In this document: in pieces, positions 26,935 to 35,680 of the stretch
How positions within the stretch are numbered: the stretch's first letter is position 1
Layout: each line of letters begins with the position of its first letter
The notes under the pieces: generated by a model
Databases searched by the model: none
The model's input: the letters and a program-made list of their open reading frames with translations, nothing else
Told to the model about the DNA's origin: nothing
Source: Nitratireductor sp. XY-223
GTDB taxonomy: Bacteria; Pseudomonadota; Alphaproteobacteria; Rhizobiales; Rhizobiaceae
Reading direction: 5' to 3'
Assembly: GCF_004959855.1 (NCBI RefSeq)
Contig: NZ_SPNT01000008.1
Coordinates: 151,229 to 215,228 of the forward strand
DNA: 64,000 nucleotides
Position numbers and translations under genes: made by a program

Positions 26935-28266
26935 ATGCTGAAACTCTTGAAGACCACATCACTGGCCGCGGTCGGGCTTGCCCTGTGCGCCGCCGGTGCG
27001 CTGGCCGATCCCTACGAGGAGCATCGCGGCAAGACCCTCGTCGTGAATTTCCCCGCCCACCCGCATTTCAACGCGGTGATGAAGGTGTTGCCCGAATTCA
27101 CCAAAGAAACCGGCATCAATGTCGAGGTCGACCAGTTGCAGTATCTTGCGATGCGCGAGAAGCAGACGCTGGAGTTGACCAAGAACAAGGGCGACTATGA
27201 TCTGATCGCCTATGTCGTCTTCTCCAAGGCCGACTATGTCTACGCCGACCAGATCGAGCCGCTGGCGCGTTTCTTCATGGACCCAGAACTTGCCAATCCG
27301 AACTACGACCCCGAGGATCTGATCGACGGCTATGTCCAGAATATCGGTGTCGCCGGCGGCAAGAAGGGTTATCTGCCCGGGCCCACCGGCGCGCTCTTCG
27401 GCATTCCCTTCGGCTCCGAGACCTCGGTGCTCGGCTACCGCAAGGACATTTTCGACAAGCACGGCCTGAAGGTTCCCGAGACCTATGACGAGCTACTCGA
27501 ACTCGCCTGCAAGATTCCCGAGCTCGAGCCGGGCATGGGCGGGCTTGCCTCGCGCGGCAAATCCGGCCATCAGACCAGCCACGCCTTCCTCCTGCATCTC
27601 GCGCCGATGGGCGGAAAGGTGCTTGACGACCAGTGGAACCCTGTCATCAACAGCCCCGAGGCCGTCAGGGCCGGTGAGGCGCTGAAGACGATCCTCGACT
27701 GCGGCCCGGACGGGGCGACTTCCTTCGGCTTCGCTGAAGCCAAGAACGCTTTCCTGCAGGGTCAGACGGCCATGTTCCTCGATTCGACCGTGGTCGCCGG
27801 TGAAGTCGAGAACCCGGAAAAGTCCAAGGTCGTCGGCAAGGTCGGCTGGGCGCCGCATCCGATTGATGTCCGCGCCGGCTCGCAGACCGGCGGTTTCGGC
27901 ATCGCCATCCCGAAGAATGCCCAGGAGAAAGAAGCCGCCTTCCTTTTGATGCAGTGGCTGACCGGCAAGGAGGCCGACAAGAAGATCGCCCTCGAAGGCG
28001 GCAACCCGTCGCGCTTTTCGACCCACGCCGATCCGGACGTGAATGCCAAATACCCGCACATGGCGGTCTTCGGCGAGGCGCTGAAGAACGCCGATCCCGA
28101 CTGGCGCCCGATCATCCCGGTCTGGGGCAAGATCAACTCGGAACTCGGCACCACCTTGTCCAAGGCGATGACCGGCGAAATGAGCGTCCAGGAAGCGCTC
28201 GACATCGTTGCCGAGCGGACGCAAGGCATCATGGCCGACGCCGGCTACGACACCTGGAAACAATAA
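26935..28266 (+). CDS. CUT1 sugar ABC transporter substrate-binding protein
   Basis: A 443-residue family 1 extracellular receptor. The signal peptide is MLKLLKTTSLAAVGLALCAA followed by GALA, with cleavage near ALA-DP. The body has PTGALFGIPFGSETSVLGYRK and GGFGIAIPKNAQEKEAAFLLMQWLTG, usual for sugar or polyol receptors. GGGAGG precedes the ATG. It is followed by a stem-loop before the first permease gene. The ligand may be a polyol, sugar or sugar acid; the shared operator suggests a substrate related to gluconate metabolism. Confidence 0.92.
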   Translation: MLKLLKTTSLAAVGLALCAAGALADPYEEHRGKTLVVNFPAHPHFNAVMKVLPEFTKETGINVEVDQLQYLAMREKQTLELTKNKGDYDLIAYVVFSKADYVYADQIEPLARFFMDPELANPNYDPEDLIDGYVQNIGVAGGKKGYLPGPTGALFGIPFGSETSVLGYRKDIFDKHGLKVPETYDELLELACKIPELEPGMGGLASRGKSGHQTSHAFLLHLAPMGGKVLDDQWNPVINSPEAVRAGEALKTILDCGPDGATSFGFAEAKNAFLQGQTAMFLDSTVVAGEVENPEKSKVVGKVGWAPHPIDVRAGSQTGGFGIAIPKNAQEKEAAFLLMQWLTGKEADKKIALEGGNPSRFSTHADPDVNAKYPHMAVFGEALKNADPDWRPIIPVWGKINSELGTTLSKAMTGEMSVQEALDIVAERTQGIMADAGYDTWKQ

Positions 28267-28278
28267 TCTCCTGAAAAC

Positions 28279-28306
28279 CGGGTGGGCGGATCCTTCCGCC
28301 CGCCCG
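28279..28306 (+). promoter_or_regulatory. Intercistronic stem-loop after the CUT1 receptor gene
   Basis: The arms CGGGTGGGCGGA and TCCGCCCGCCCG pair over 12 positions, with one T-G wobble, around a TCCT loop, 12 bp after the receptor stop. No T-run follows. It matches in position the stem-loops at the other receptor genes. Confidence 0.7.
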
Positions 28307-28337
28307 AAATGAACGTTAAGCACAAGCGGGCAACGCG

Positions 28338-29315
28338 ATGGTCAGCCACGAACTCACGACACCGGACCTGAAGAGCGAACGCAGGGTGCGCCATGCGCCG
28401 CGGTTCTTCAACATGAACCGCCTGACGCCGTATTTCTTCCTGGCGCCGGCCGGCGCCGTGCTTGCCGTCGCGCTGCTCTATCCCATCGGCTACATGATCT
28501 ATGCCAGTTTTCTCAGTTGGAACCCCAGCCAGCGCATCCACGAAGCCGATTGGATCGGACTGCGCAATTACACAAACCTCCTCAAGGATCCGAATTTCAT
28601 CGAATCCTTCTTCGTCACGCTGAAATTCGCGTCGGTCGTCGTCACGCTCGAAATGGTCATCGGCGTCGGCCTCGCGCTGCTGCTCGACCGCAAGATCCGC
28701 GGCATGTCGGTGCTGCGCACCATCTTCATCCTGCCGATGATGATCGCGCCGATCGTCGTCGGCCTGATGTGGCGCTACATGTATCACCCGAGTGTCGGCA
28801 TCCTGAACCGCACGCTGAAGGGCTGGGGCCTTGACCCGATCCCGTGGCTCTCCGATCCCGACTGGGCGCTGCCGTCGGTCATCATCGCGGATGTGTGGCA
28901 GTGGACGCCTTTCATCTTCATCCTGTCGCTGGCCGCCCTGCAGTCGCTGCCCCAGTCGGCGCTCGAGGCCTCGCGCATCGATGGTGCGTCGACCTGGCAG
29001 CAGATCATCCACATCAAGCTGCCGCTGATGCTTCCCGTGCTGATCATCGCCGGCCTTTTACGGCTGATCGATGCCTTCAAGGTGCTGGAGGTGATCCTGG
29101 TGCTGACCAATGGCGGCCCGGGCCTGTCGACCGAGATCCTGTCGCTGCGCATCTCGCGCACCACATCGGAATTCAGGGAACTGGGCGAAGCGGCGGCAAT
29201 GTCGAATTACCTTCTTCTGCTGCTCCTCATCATCACGCTCGGCATGTTCCTCTTCAACAAGGTCATGGACATGCGCCAGCAAAGGCTGCGCGCCGCGGCC
29301 CAGGAGGCAGGCTGA
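28338..29315 (+). CDS. CUT1 sugar ABC transporter permease (UgpA/MalF-like)
   Basis: A 325-residue permease with six predicted helices and the EAA loop EASRIDGASTWQQIIHIKLPLMLPV. A charged cytoplasmic N terminus of about 30 residues precedes the first helix (YFFLAPAGAVLAVALLYPIGY). It forms the pore with the next gene product. Its stop overlaps the next start (TGATG). Confidence 0.92.
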   Translation: MVSHELTTPDLKSERRVRHAPRFFNMNRLTPYFFLAPAGAVLAVALLYPIGYMIYASFLSWNPSQRIHEADWIGLRNYTNLLKDPNFIESFFVTLKFASVVVTLEMVIGVGLALLLDRKIRGMSVLRTIFILPMMIAPIVVGLMWRYMYHPSVGILNRTLKGWGLDPIPWLSDPDWALPSVIIADVWQWTPFIFILSLAALQSLPQSALEASRIDGASTWQQIIHIKLPLMLPVLIIAGLLRLIDAFKVLEVILVLTNGGPGLSTEILSLRISRTTSEFRELGEAAAMSNYLLLLLLIITLGMFLFNKVMDMRQQRLRAAAQEAG

Positions 29316-30211
29316 TGTCGGCACCCGCCACCAACGAGCAACGCGCCGACATTTTCTTCTACGGCTTCCTGATCGCGCTTGTCGTCATCTCGCTCGGACC
29401 CATTGTCCTGATGCTGCTGACCTCGCTCCGGCTGAAGGTCGATATCGTCAGCGACACGGCGAGCCTCATATTCCTGCCGACCATGCGCAACTACGAGACC
29501 GTTCTGTGCAATATCCTGTGGTACACGCCCCAGCACGTCGAATACTGCAATCCGACTTTCGGCCGCGCGCTCGGCAATTCGCTTTTCGTCGCCACGGTCT
29601 CCACCGGCATCACCCTGGTGTTCGGCTGCATGGCCGCCTACGGCATCGTGCGTTTCCGCTTCCTCGGCCGCGGCACGGTTTCGCTGACGACACTTCTGAT
29701 GCGCATGGTGCCGCCGGCCGTGCTTCTCGTTCCCGTCTTCGGCATCTGGTCGTTCAATTTCTGCTTTGGCGAGGACGCCTGTCTCGCCGGCACACATGGC
29801 GGCATCGTCCTCATCTACGTTGCCATGAACCTGCCCTTCGTCATCTGGATCCTGCAGAGCTTCATCAAGCAGGTGCCGATCCAGCTCGAGGAGGCGGCGA
29901 AGATGGATGGCGCCAACGCCTTCCAGGTTTTCTTCCTCGTGGTGCTGCCGGTTATCAAGCCCGGCCTGGCCGCGGCGGCCATTTTCACCTTCCGCATCGC
30001 CTGGAACGAGTTCCTGCTCGCCAACGCGCTGCTCGACCGCAGCACGCGCACGGTGCCCGTGACGCTGGTGAACTCGTTGACCGAGCATGATATCGACTGG
30101 GGCGTGATCATGGCGACCGGCATGCTGCTGGCGATCCCGCCGATCATCTTCACCTTCATCGCCTCGCGGCAGATCATCACCGGCATGACGGCGGGGGCCG
30201 TCAAGGGATGA
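29315..30211 (+). CDS. CUT1 sugar ABC transporter permease (UgpE/MalG-like)
   Basis: A 298-residue permease with six helices and the EAA loop EEAAKMDGANAFQVFFLVVLPVIKPG. An unusual Cys-bearing periplasmic loop (NILWYTPQHVEYCNP and NFCFGEDACLAG) lies between early helices. The ATG at 29315 overlaps the upstream stop (TGATG) and GGAGG lies about 8 bp upstream, fixing the start. Its own stop overlaps the next start by ATGA. Confidence 0.92.
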   Translation: MSAPATNEQRADIFFYGFLIALVVISLGPIVLMLLTSLRLKVDIVSDTASLIFLPTMRNYETVLCNILWYTPQHVEYCNPTFGRALGNSLFVATVSTGITLVFGCMAAYGIVRFRFLGRGTVSLTTLLMRMVPPAVLLVPVFGIWSFNFCFGEDACLAGTHGGIVLIYVAMNLPFVIWILQSFIKQVPIQLEEAAKMDGANAFQVFFLVVLPVIKPGLAAAAIFTFRIAWNEFLLANALLDRSTRTVPVTLVNSLTEHDIDWGVIMATGMLLAIPPIIFTFIASRQIITGMTAGAVKG

Positions 30212-30912
30212 TCGAATGGCTGCTTGCGCCGATCGATCAGGTCCGCCTGCACGAGGTCGGCGCGCATGTCTCCTGGCACGGCCGTTTCATGGTGCTGGCC
30301 TGGTCGTTCCTGTTTCCGCTCGGCATCATCATCGCCCGCTTCTTCAAGATCATGCCGCGCCAGGACTGGCCGCGTCATGTCGACAACCAGGCCTGGTGGG
30401 TTGCTCACCGCGTGCTGCAATATGGCGGCGGTGTCGTCATCCTGGCAGCGCTCTGGCTGATCTGGCAGGCGCCGACGACCGGCGAAGCGGGCACGCTGCA
30501 CCGCGTCTTCGGCTGGGCGGTCGTCATCCTGTGCGCCTTCCAGATCCTCACCGGTGTATTCCGCGGCTCAAAGGGCGGGCCGACGGATGCATCCGATGAC
30601 GGATCGCTGGCCGGCGATCACTACGACATGACCGTGCGCCGAAAAATGTTTGAGCATTTCCACAAGAGCGTCGGCTATCTCGCTCTTTTCGTTGCATGTA
30701 TTGCGACCGCATCCGGGCTCTGGCTCGCCAATGGTCCAAGGTGGATGTGGATCGCTACCGCCTTGTGGTGGGCGCTTCTGATTGCAGTCTTTATGCTGCT
30801 GCAGCGCCGGGGCCTTGCGGTCGACACCTACCAGGCGATCTGGGGGCCGGACGAAAGCCACCCCGGCAATCGCATGAAGCCGATCGGCTGGGGCATCGTC
30901 CGGCGAAAATAG
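30208..30912 (+). CDS. Cytochrome b561-domain membrane protein in a sugar transporter operon
   Basis: A 234-residue membrane protein with about five hydrophobic helices. His residues lie at matching places in four of them: SWHGRFMVLAW, VAHRVLQYGGG, LHRVFGWAV and HFHKSVGYLAL. This is the b561 arrangement of two bis-His hemes, and the protein aligns by eye with eukaryote-type b561/DOMON-associated domains. It overlaps the upstream permease gene by 4 bp, so it is made with the transporter. Its role is unknown; transmembrane electron transfer to a periplasmic oxidase is one idea. Confidence 0.82.
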   Translation: MIEWLLAPIDQVRLHEVGAHVSWHGRFMVLAWSFLFPLGIIIARFFKIMPRQDWPRHVDNQAWWVAHRVLQYGGGVVILAALWLIWQAPTTGEAGTLHRVFGWAVVILCAFQILTGVFRGSKGGPTDASDDGSLAGDHYDMTVRRKMFEHFHKSVGYLALFVACIATASGLWLANGPRWMWIATALWWALLIAVFMLLQRRGLAVDTYQAIWGPDESHPGNRMKPIGWGIVRRK

Positions 30913-30940
30913 GTGTCGCCGTGATCGAAAACGCTGTCTG

Positions 30941-31831
30941 TTATGAAGGCAGGTTCTCCTTTGCGGGTCCCCTGAAATACTCCATCAGCGCCGCTTCATC
31001 TTCGCCGCCAAGACCGGCCGCGGTCAGCATGCGATGCACCTCGGCGCAGACCGCCGTTAACGGCATGGACGTATTGGTCTGGCGGGCCAGATCCTGGGCA
31101 CCGTTGAGATCCTTCACCATGTTGTCGATACGGCCGGTGCGCCGGTAATCCTTGGCGACATAGCGTGGCATGTATTCCTGAAGCAGCGCGCTGTCGGCGC
31201 GCCCGCCCTTCAGCGCCTGCGGGATTTTCGCCGCATCGACGCCGGCATCGAGCGCCAGTTGCGTTGCCTCGGCAACGGCGAGAAAACCCAGCCCGCACAG
31301 CACCTGGTTGATCAGTTTCGTGGTCTGGCCGGCCCCGCTCGGCCCCATATGGGTGTAGTTGGTCGCAACGTGTTTCAGGACATTGTGGGCGTCCGCAACG
31401 TCCCGTTCATCGCCGCCGGCCATCAGTGTGAGTTCGCCGGTCAGCGCCTTCGGCGCGCCGCCGGACAGCGGCGAGTCCACCCAGCGCAAACCCTTCCGCG
31501 CCGCCTCGGCTGCCAGGTCCCGGGTGGAATTCGGATCGATCGACGACATGTCGATGATCAGTGTTCCCGGTTTCGCGCCCTCGGCAACGCCGCCGGCACC
31601 GAACACCGCGGCGCGCACGATATTTGCCGAATTGAGGCTGGTGATGACGTAGTCGGCCTTTGAAGCGGCATCGGCTCCCGAGGACGCCGCAAGGGCGCCT
31701 TTCGCGACAAGCGCGGCGACTTTTTCCGCATCGAGGTCGAACACATGCAGCTCATTGCCCGTTTCGGCAAGGCGGGCGCCGATGGCGCCGCCCATGGCGC
31801 CGGCGCCGATCAATGCGATCCTGTTGGTCAT
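30941..31831 (-). CDS. 3-hydroxyisobutyrate/2-hydroxy-3-oxopropionate dehydrogenase-family protein
   Basis: A 296-residue beta-hydroxyacid dehydrogenase. The Rossmann loop is LIGAGAMGGAIGARL (residues 7-21). The substrate segment is DSPLSGGAPKALTGEL, and the catalytic Lys is in GAGQTTKLINQ (about residue 171). GarR (tartronate semialdehyde reductase) and HIBADH are the closest families I recognise; the exact substrate is not set by sequence alone. It overlaps gntK by 4 bp and ends the leftward idnO-gntK-dehydrogenase unit. Confidence 0.88.
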   Translation of the reverse strand: MTNRIALIGAGAMGGAIGARLAETGNELHVFDLDAEKVAALVAKGALAASSGADAASKADYVITSLNSANIVRAAVFGAGGVAEGAKPGTLIIDMSSIDPNSTRDLAAEAARKGLRWVDSPLSGGAPKALTGELTLMAGGDERDVADAHNVLKHVATNYTHMGPSGAGQTTKLINQVLCGLGFLAVAEATQLALDAGVDAAKIPQALKGGRADSALLQEYMPRYVAKDYRRTGRIDNMVKDLNGAQDLARQTNTSMPLTAVCAEVHRMLTAAGLGGEDEAALMEYFRGPAKENLPS

Positions 31832-32364
31832 GGTCCGTCCTTTCCGATTTGCGCACAGATGTCCTCGACGACCTGCGCCTGGTCTTTGGAGATGTCGACG
31901 ACGATCGCCCGTTCGTCAGGTTCGGGTTTCTCGAGCGCCGCGAACTGACTGTCCAGGAGCGAAAGCGGCATGAAATGGCCCTCCCGGGCATTCATGCGTT
32001 CGGCGATCAGGTCCCGAGTGCCGTCCAGGAAGACAAATGTCACCGGCTCGCCCGCGACTTCTGCGATCGTGTCCCGGTAAATCCGCCGCAGCGCCGAACA
32101 GCCCGCGAAAACCTTTCCCGGCCGGGCCGCCATTTCGCGGGCGACGATCTTCAGCCAGGGCCACCGGTCATCGTCGGTCAGGGCCTCGCCACGGCTCATC
32201 TTGTCGATGTTGCGGGGCGGGTGAAAATCGTCGCCGTCGAGATAGGTCGCGCCGAATTTTCTGGCAACGGCCGCCCCGACCGAGGATTTTCCGCATCCGG
32301 CGACGCCCATTACGACGTAAAGCCGCGCGGTGTCAGAGACAGGCCGTGATTCCGCCGTCGACAT
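31828..32364 (-). CDS. gntK: Gluconokinase
   Basis: A 178-residue GntK/IdnK-type kinase: P-loop GVAGCGKSSVG, the gluconate segment YLDGDDFHPPRNIDKMSRG, LTDDDRWPWL, and CSALRRIYRDTI. It phosphorylates D-gluconate to 6-phosphogluconate. It overlaps the 3' end of idnO by 32 bp; no later start keeps the P-loop strand. It feeds the gnd product encoded at 36577-37992. Confidence 0.95.
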   Translation of the reverse strand: MSTAESRPVSDTARLYVVMGVAGCGKSSVGAAVARKFGATYLDGDDFHPPRNIDKMSRGEALTDDDRWPWLKIVAREMAARPGKVFAGCSALRRIYRDTIAEVAGEPVTFVFLDGTRDLIAERMNAREGHFMPLSLLDSQFAALEKPEPDERAIVVDISKDQAQVVEDICAQIGKDGP

Positions 32365-33130
32365 AAAGGATGTGTCCGTTCACGAAGCTGGAAGCAGGGG
32401 CGCTGAGGAACACGCAGGCGCCGACAAGTTCCTCGATTTCACCCCATCGTCCGGCGGGCGTTCTTTTTTCAAGCCAGGCGCTGAATTCCGCATCGGCCAC
32501 CAGGGCCGCGTTGAGGGGCGTGTCGAAATAACCCGGCGCGATTGCGTTGACCTGCAGGCCGTATTTCGCCCAGTCGGTCGCCATGCCTTTCGTCAGGTTG
32601 CCGACGGCTCCCTTGGTGGCCGTGTAGGGCGCGATGCCGGGCCGGGCGAGGGCGGTCTGGACCGACGCGATGTTGATGATCTTGCCGGCGCCGCGGGTGA
32701 TCATGTGCCGCGCCGCCGCCTGTCCGACATTGAAGACGGACGCGATATTCGTCTGCAGCAGCTTGTCGAACATTGCGGGATCGAAATCCTCAAGCGGCGT
32801 TCGGTGCTGCATGCCGGCATTGTTGACCAGTATGTCGATGGCGCCGACATCGGCTTCCAGACCGTTGATGCTGCTCTCGACGGCCCCGTGGTCGGTAACG
32901 TCGAAGGCGCAGGAATGGATATTCCAGCCTTCGCCGCGCAACACCTCTGCGGCGCTTTCCAGCTTCTGCGGATCGCGGCCATTGAGGATGATGCCGGCGC
33001 CCGCCTTGGCCAGGCCGCGGGCAAGCGCAAAGCCGATGCCCTGTGATGAACCGGTGACGAGCGCTGTCTTTCCGGACAGGTCGAAGAGCGTTTTTCCCTG
33101 GGTCAAATTTAATTCCTTTTGTCTCGACAA
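32333..33130 (-). CDS. idnO: Gluconate 5-dehydrogenase (5-keto-D-gluconate reductase), SDR family
   Basis: A 265-residue short-chain dehydrogenase. The cofactor loop is TGSSQGIGFALA, with NNAGMQHRTPLEDF, catalytic Ser in INIASVQTALARP, and YTATKGAV for Tyr-x3-Lys. The IdnO-type stretch QVNAIAPGYFDTPL...FSAWLEKRTPAGRWG and the end FVNGHILYVDGG match E. coli IdnO closely from memory. It interconverts 5-ketogluconate and gluconate. It is divergent from the 2-hydroxyacid dehydrogenase gene, with a GntR-type operator between them. Confidence 0.93.
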   Translation of the reverse strand: MSRQKELNLTQGKTLFDLSGKTALVTGSSQGIGFALARGLAKAGAGIILNGRDPQKLESAAEVLRGEGWNIHSCAFDVTDHGAVESSINGLEADVGAIDILVNNAGMQHRTPLEDFDPAMFDKLLQTNIASVFNVGQAAARHMITRGAGKIINIASVQTALARPGIAPYTATKGAVGNLTKGMATDWAKYGLQVNAIAPGYFDTPLNAALVADAEFSAWLEKRTPAGRWGEIEELVGACVFLSAPASSFVNGHILYVDGGITACL

Positions 33131-33148
33131 CGCCTGGAAGGTTTGTAT

Positions 33149-33164
33149 ATGTTATCGATAACAT
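33149..33164. promoter_or_regulatory. GntR/IdnR-type operator between idnO and the 2-hydroxyacid dehydrogenase gene
   Basis: ATGTTATCGATAACAT is a perfect 16-bp palindrome. It lies 19 bp upstream of the idnO ATG and 34 bp before the ATG at 33198. It is followed by TTTGCAAGCGCTTTT. It fits the GntR operator form ATGTTA-N4-TAACAT. Confidence 0.85.
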
Positions 33165-33197
33165 TTTGCAAGCGCTTTTATGGAGAATGGCACAAAG

Positions 33198-34145
33198 ATG
33201 GGCAAAATTGGCATTTTACAGGTCGGACCCTATCCGGCCTGGGATGAGGAACCGCTCAACGCCGCTTTCGAGATGCACCGCTATTTCGAGGCGGACGACA
33301 AGCCGGCCTTTCTGACCGGTTGCGCCGGCACCGTTCGCGGCATCGCGACCCGCGGCGAGATGGGCGCCGACCGGGCGATGATCGAGGCGCTGCCCAATCT
33401 GGAGATCATCTCCGTCTACGGGGTCGGCTTCGATGCGGTGGACCTCGAGGCCGCGCGGGAGCGCGGCATCAGGGTGACCAACACGCCCGATGTGCTGACC
33501 ATGGACGTTGCCGATCTCGGCGTTGCCATGATGCTTGCGCAGGCGCGCGGCATGATCGCGGCGGAGAGCTGGGTCCGCAGCGGCAACTGGGCGGGCAGGG
33601 GGATTTATGAACTGAAGTCCCGCGTGCATGGAAAGCGTGCCGGGATCCTCGGACTGGGGCGGATCGGCTACGCCGTCGGCAAGCGTCTGTCCGGTTTCGA
33701 CATGGACATTGCCTATTGTGACATCGCGCCGCGTGATTTTGCCCCGGACTGGACGTTCGTCGACACGCCCGCCGCCCTGGCCGAGCGGTCTGATTTTCTG
33801 TTCGTGACGCTCGCCGCGTCGGCGGAGACACGGCACATCGTCGGAAGGGACGTGATTTCCGCGCTTGGCCCGGACGGCATGCTGATCAACATCTCAAGGG
33901 CCTCGAATGTCGACGAGGAGGCGTTGCTCGACGCGATGGAAACGGGCGCGCTCGGAAGCGCGGCGCTCGACGTGTTCGAGGGCGAGCCGGATATCAATCC
34001 GCGTTTTCTGAAATTGGACAACGTGCTTTTGCAGCCCCATCATGCATCGGGCACCGTCGAGACCCGCAAGGCGATGGGCAAGCTGGTGCGCGATAATCTC
34101 GCCGCGCATTTTGCCGGCAAAGAACTGCTCACGCCAGTGCTCTAG
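33198..34145 (+). CDS. D-2-hydroxyacid dehydrogenase (GhrB/2-ketogluconate reductase-like)
   Basis: A 315-residue D-isomer-specific hydroxyacid dehydrogenase. The cofactor loop is LGLGRIGYAVGKRL. The catalytic Arg is in NISRASNVDEEALL, Glu in DVFEGEPDIN, and His in LLQPHHASGT. Context favours reduction of 2-ketogluconate, with hydroxypyruvate or glyoxylate as alternatives. The ATG at 33198 has GGAG 12 bp upstream; the ATG at 33180 (6 residues longer) has no ribosome site. It leads the rightward unit with idnD. Confidence 0.88.
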   Translation: MGKIGILQVGPYPAWDEEPLNAAFEMHRYFEADDKPAFLTGCAGTVRGIATRGEMGADRAMIEALPNLEIISVYGVGFDAVDLEAARERGIRVTNTPDVLTMDVADLGVAMMLAQARGMIAAESWVRSGNWAGRGIYELKSRVHGKRAGILGLGRIGYAVGKRLSGFDMDIAYCDIAPRDFAPDWTFVDTPAALAERSDFLFVTLAASAETRHIVGRDVISALGPDGMLINISRASNVDEEALLDAMETGALGSAALDVFEGEPDINPRFLKLDNVLLQPHHASGTVETRKAMGKLVRDNLAAHFAGKELLTPVL

Positions 34146-34155
34146 GAACCCAGCC

Positions 34156-35187
34156 ATGCAAGCGATTGTCATCCACAAGGCCGGGGATCTGCGGATCGAG
34201 GAACGACCGTCGGCCAGGCCGGGGCCGGGAGAGGTCCTTGTCCGCCTGGCGGTCGGCGGCGTCTGCGGATCCGACCTCCACTATTACAACCACGGAGGCT
34301 TCGGCCCTGTCCGCCTCAAGGAGCCGATGATCCTTGGCCATGAGGTGTCCGGACATGTCACCGAACTTGGCGCGGGCGTCGAGGGTCTCTCGGTCGGTGA
34401 TCTAGTCGCCGTCTCGCCGTCGCGGCCCTGCGGGCACTGTCGGTACTGCACGGAAGGCTTGCGTAACCAGTGCCTGAATATGCGGTTTTACGGATCGGCC
34501 ATGCCGTTTCCCCACGTCCAGGGCGCCTTTCGCGAGGAACTCGTGGTGGACGCTTCGCAATGTGTGGTAGCCAACGGCTTGAGTGCCGCGGAAGCGGCCA
34601 TGGCGGAGCCGTTGTCGGTGACCCTGCACGCGACCCGCCGGGCGGGCGAGATGCTGGGCAAGAAGGTCCTTGTGACGGGATGCGGGCCGATCGGAACGCT
34701 CGCCATCCTCGCCGCCCGCCGGGCGGGCGCTGCCGAAATCGTCGCGACCGATCTGGCGGCCAATGCGCTTGCCGTCGCATCCAGTGCGGGAGCGGACCGG
34801 CTCATCAATGCCGCCGATGATCCCGAGGCGCTCTCGGCATACGAGGAGGGCAATGGCGCATTCGATGTGTTTTACGAATGCTCCGGCGCTCAGCCGGCGC
34901 TGGCCGCGGGGATCGCGGCGATGCGCCCGCGTGGCGTCATTCTGCAGTTGGGCCTGGGCGGCGACATGTCCGTGCCGATGATGGCGCTGACGTCCAAGGA
35001 GTTGGAGCTTCGCGGCTCTTTCCGTTTCCATGAAGAGTTTGCCGTAGCGGTTTCGCTGATGCGGTCCGGCCTGATCGACGTCAAGCCGCTGATCACGCAT
35101 ACGGTGCAGTTGCGGGAAGCCGAGACGGCGTTTGAGATCGCCAATGACCGCAGCCGAGCGATGAAAGCCCAGATCGATTTTTCCTAA
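34156..35187 (+). CDS. idnD: L-idonate 5-dehydrogenase, zinc alcohol dehydrogenase family
   Basis: A 343-residue medium-chain dehydrogenase. The catalytic zinc site is CGSDLHYYNHGG plus GHEVSGHV. The structural zinc Cys are in CGHCRYCTEGLRNQCLNM, where the fourth Cys follows NQ. The NAD loop is TGCGPIGTLAILAARRAG. The segment DLHYYNHGGFGPVRLKEPMILGHEVSG is typical of IdnD. It oxidises L-idonate to 5-ketogluconate, the substrate of IdnO. It starts 10 bp after the hydroxyacid dehydrogenase gene. Confidence 0.93.
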   Translation: MQAIVIHKAGDLRIEERPSARPGPGEVLVRLAVGGVCGSDLHYYNHGGFGPVRLKEPMILGHEVSGHVTELGAGVEGLSVGDLVAVSPSRPCGHCRYCTEGLRNQCLNMRFYGSAMPFPHVQGAFREELVVDASQCVVANGLSAAEAAMAEPLSVTLHATRRAGEMLGKKVLVTGCGPIGTLAILAARRAGAAEIVATDLAANALAVASSAGADRLINAADDPEALSAYEEGNGAFDVFYECSGAQPALAAGIAAMRPRGVILQLGLGGDMSVPMMALTSKELELRGSFRFHEEFAVAVSLMRSGLIDVKPLITHTVQLREAETAFEIANDRSRAMKAQIDFS

Positions 35188-35191
35188 ATCG

Positions 35192-35614
35192 TCAGTCGAT
35201 ATCGTCCGCGCCGACCGCTGCAAGAGCCGCCCGTGCGACCGCGATGTCCTGATCGCCGGATCCCGATCCGACACCGATGCCGCCCAGGAGCGCGCCGTCC
35301 TTGCGGATCGGCAGCCCGCCGGGAAGGCCGGTCACGCCGCCTTGCGTGGCAAGGCCCGCGGCCGTGCGCACCGCCTCCGGTATTTTTGCGCTGGGCGCGC
35401 CCGTGGAGGCGGCCGTCAGCGCCTTCGCGCTGGCGCTGCGCCGGCTCAGGAACTTGGCCCCGGTCATACGCAGTTCACCAAGGAGTTCCCCGCCCGCATC
35501 GACAATGACGATACATTGCGGCTGGCCGATCTCCTCGGCCTTGGCAACGGCGGCCGCCAGCATTGCCATGACGGCGTGATGTGTCAGTTGGGTCTGTGTG
35601 ATAAACAGGTTCAT
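35192..35614 (-). CDS. GlcG/HbpS-family (heme-degrading-like) protein
   Basis: A 140-residue protein of the GlcG/HbpS fold: CIVIVDAGGELLGELRMTGAKFLSRRSASAKALTAAS, then GGLPIRKDGALLGGIGVGSGSGDQDIAVARAAL. Members often sit in sugar-acid or glycolate operons with unclear function. The ATG at 35614 has AAGGG upstream; the Met at 35659 would begin inside the operator, so I rejected it. It is convergent with idnD and divergent from the lactonase gene across the 24-bp palindrome. Confidence 0.85.
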   Translation of the reverse strand: MNLFITQTQLTHHAVMAMLAAAVAKAEEIGQPQCIVIVDAGGELLGELRMTGAKFLSRRSASAKALTAASTGAPSAKIPEAVRTAAGLATQGGVTGLPGGLPIRKDGALLGGIGVGSGSGDQDIAVARAALAAVGADDID

Positions 35615-35639
35615 GAAATTGGCCCTTGCCAGAGTGTCG

Positions 35640-35663
35640 AGATATGTTATCGATAACATATCT
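35640..35663. promoter_or_regulatory. GntR/IdnR-type operator, 24-bp perfect palindrome, between the GlcG-like and lactonase genes
   Basis: The core ATGTTATCGATAACAT (35644-35659) is extended by AGAT and ATCT arms to a perfect 24-bp palindrome. The core is identical to the site at 33149. It lies 17 bp upstream of the lactonase ATG and 25 bp upstream of the GlcG-like ATG. Confidence 0.86.
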
Positions 35664-35680
35664 ATAGTCAGGGTGGAAAC

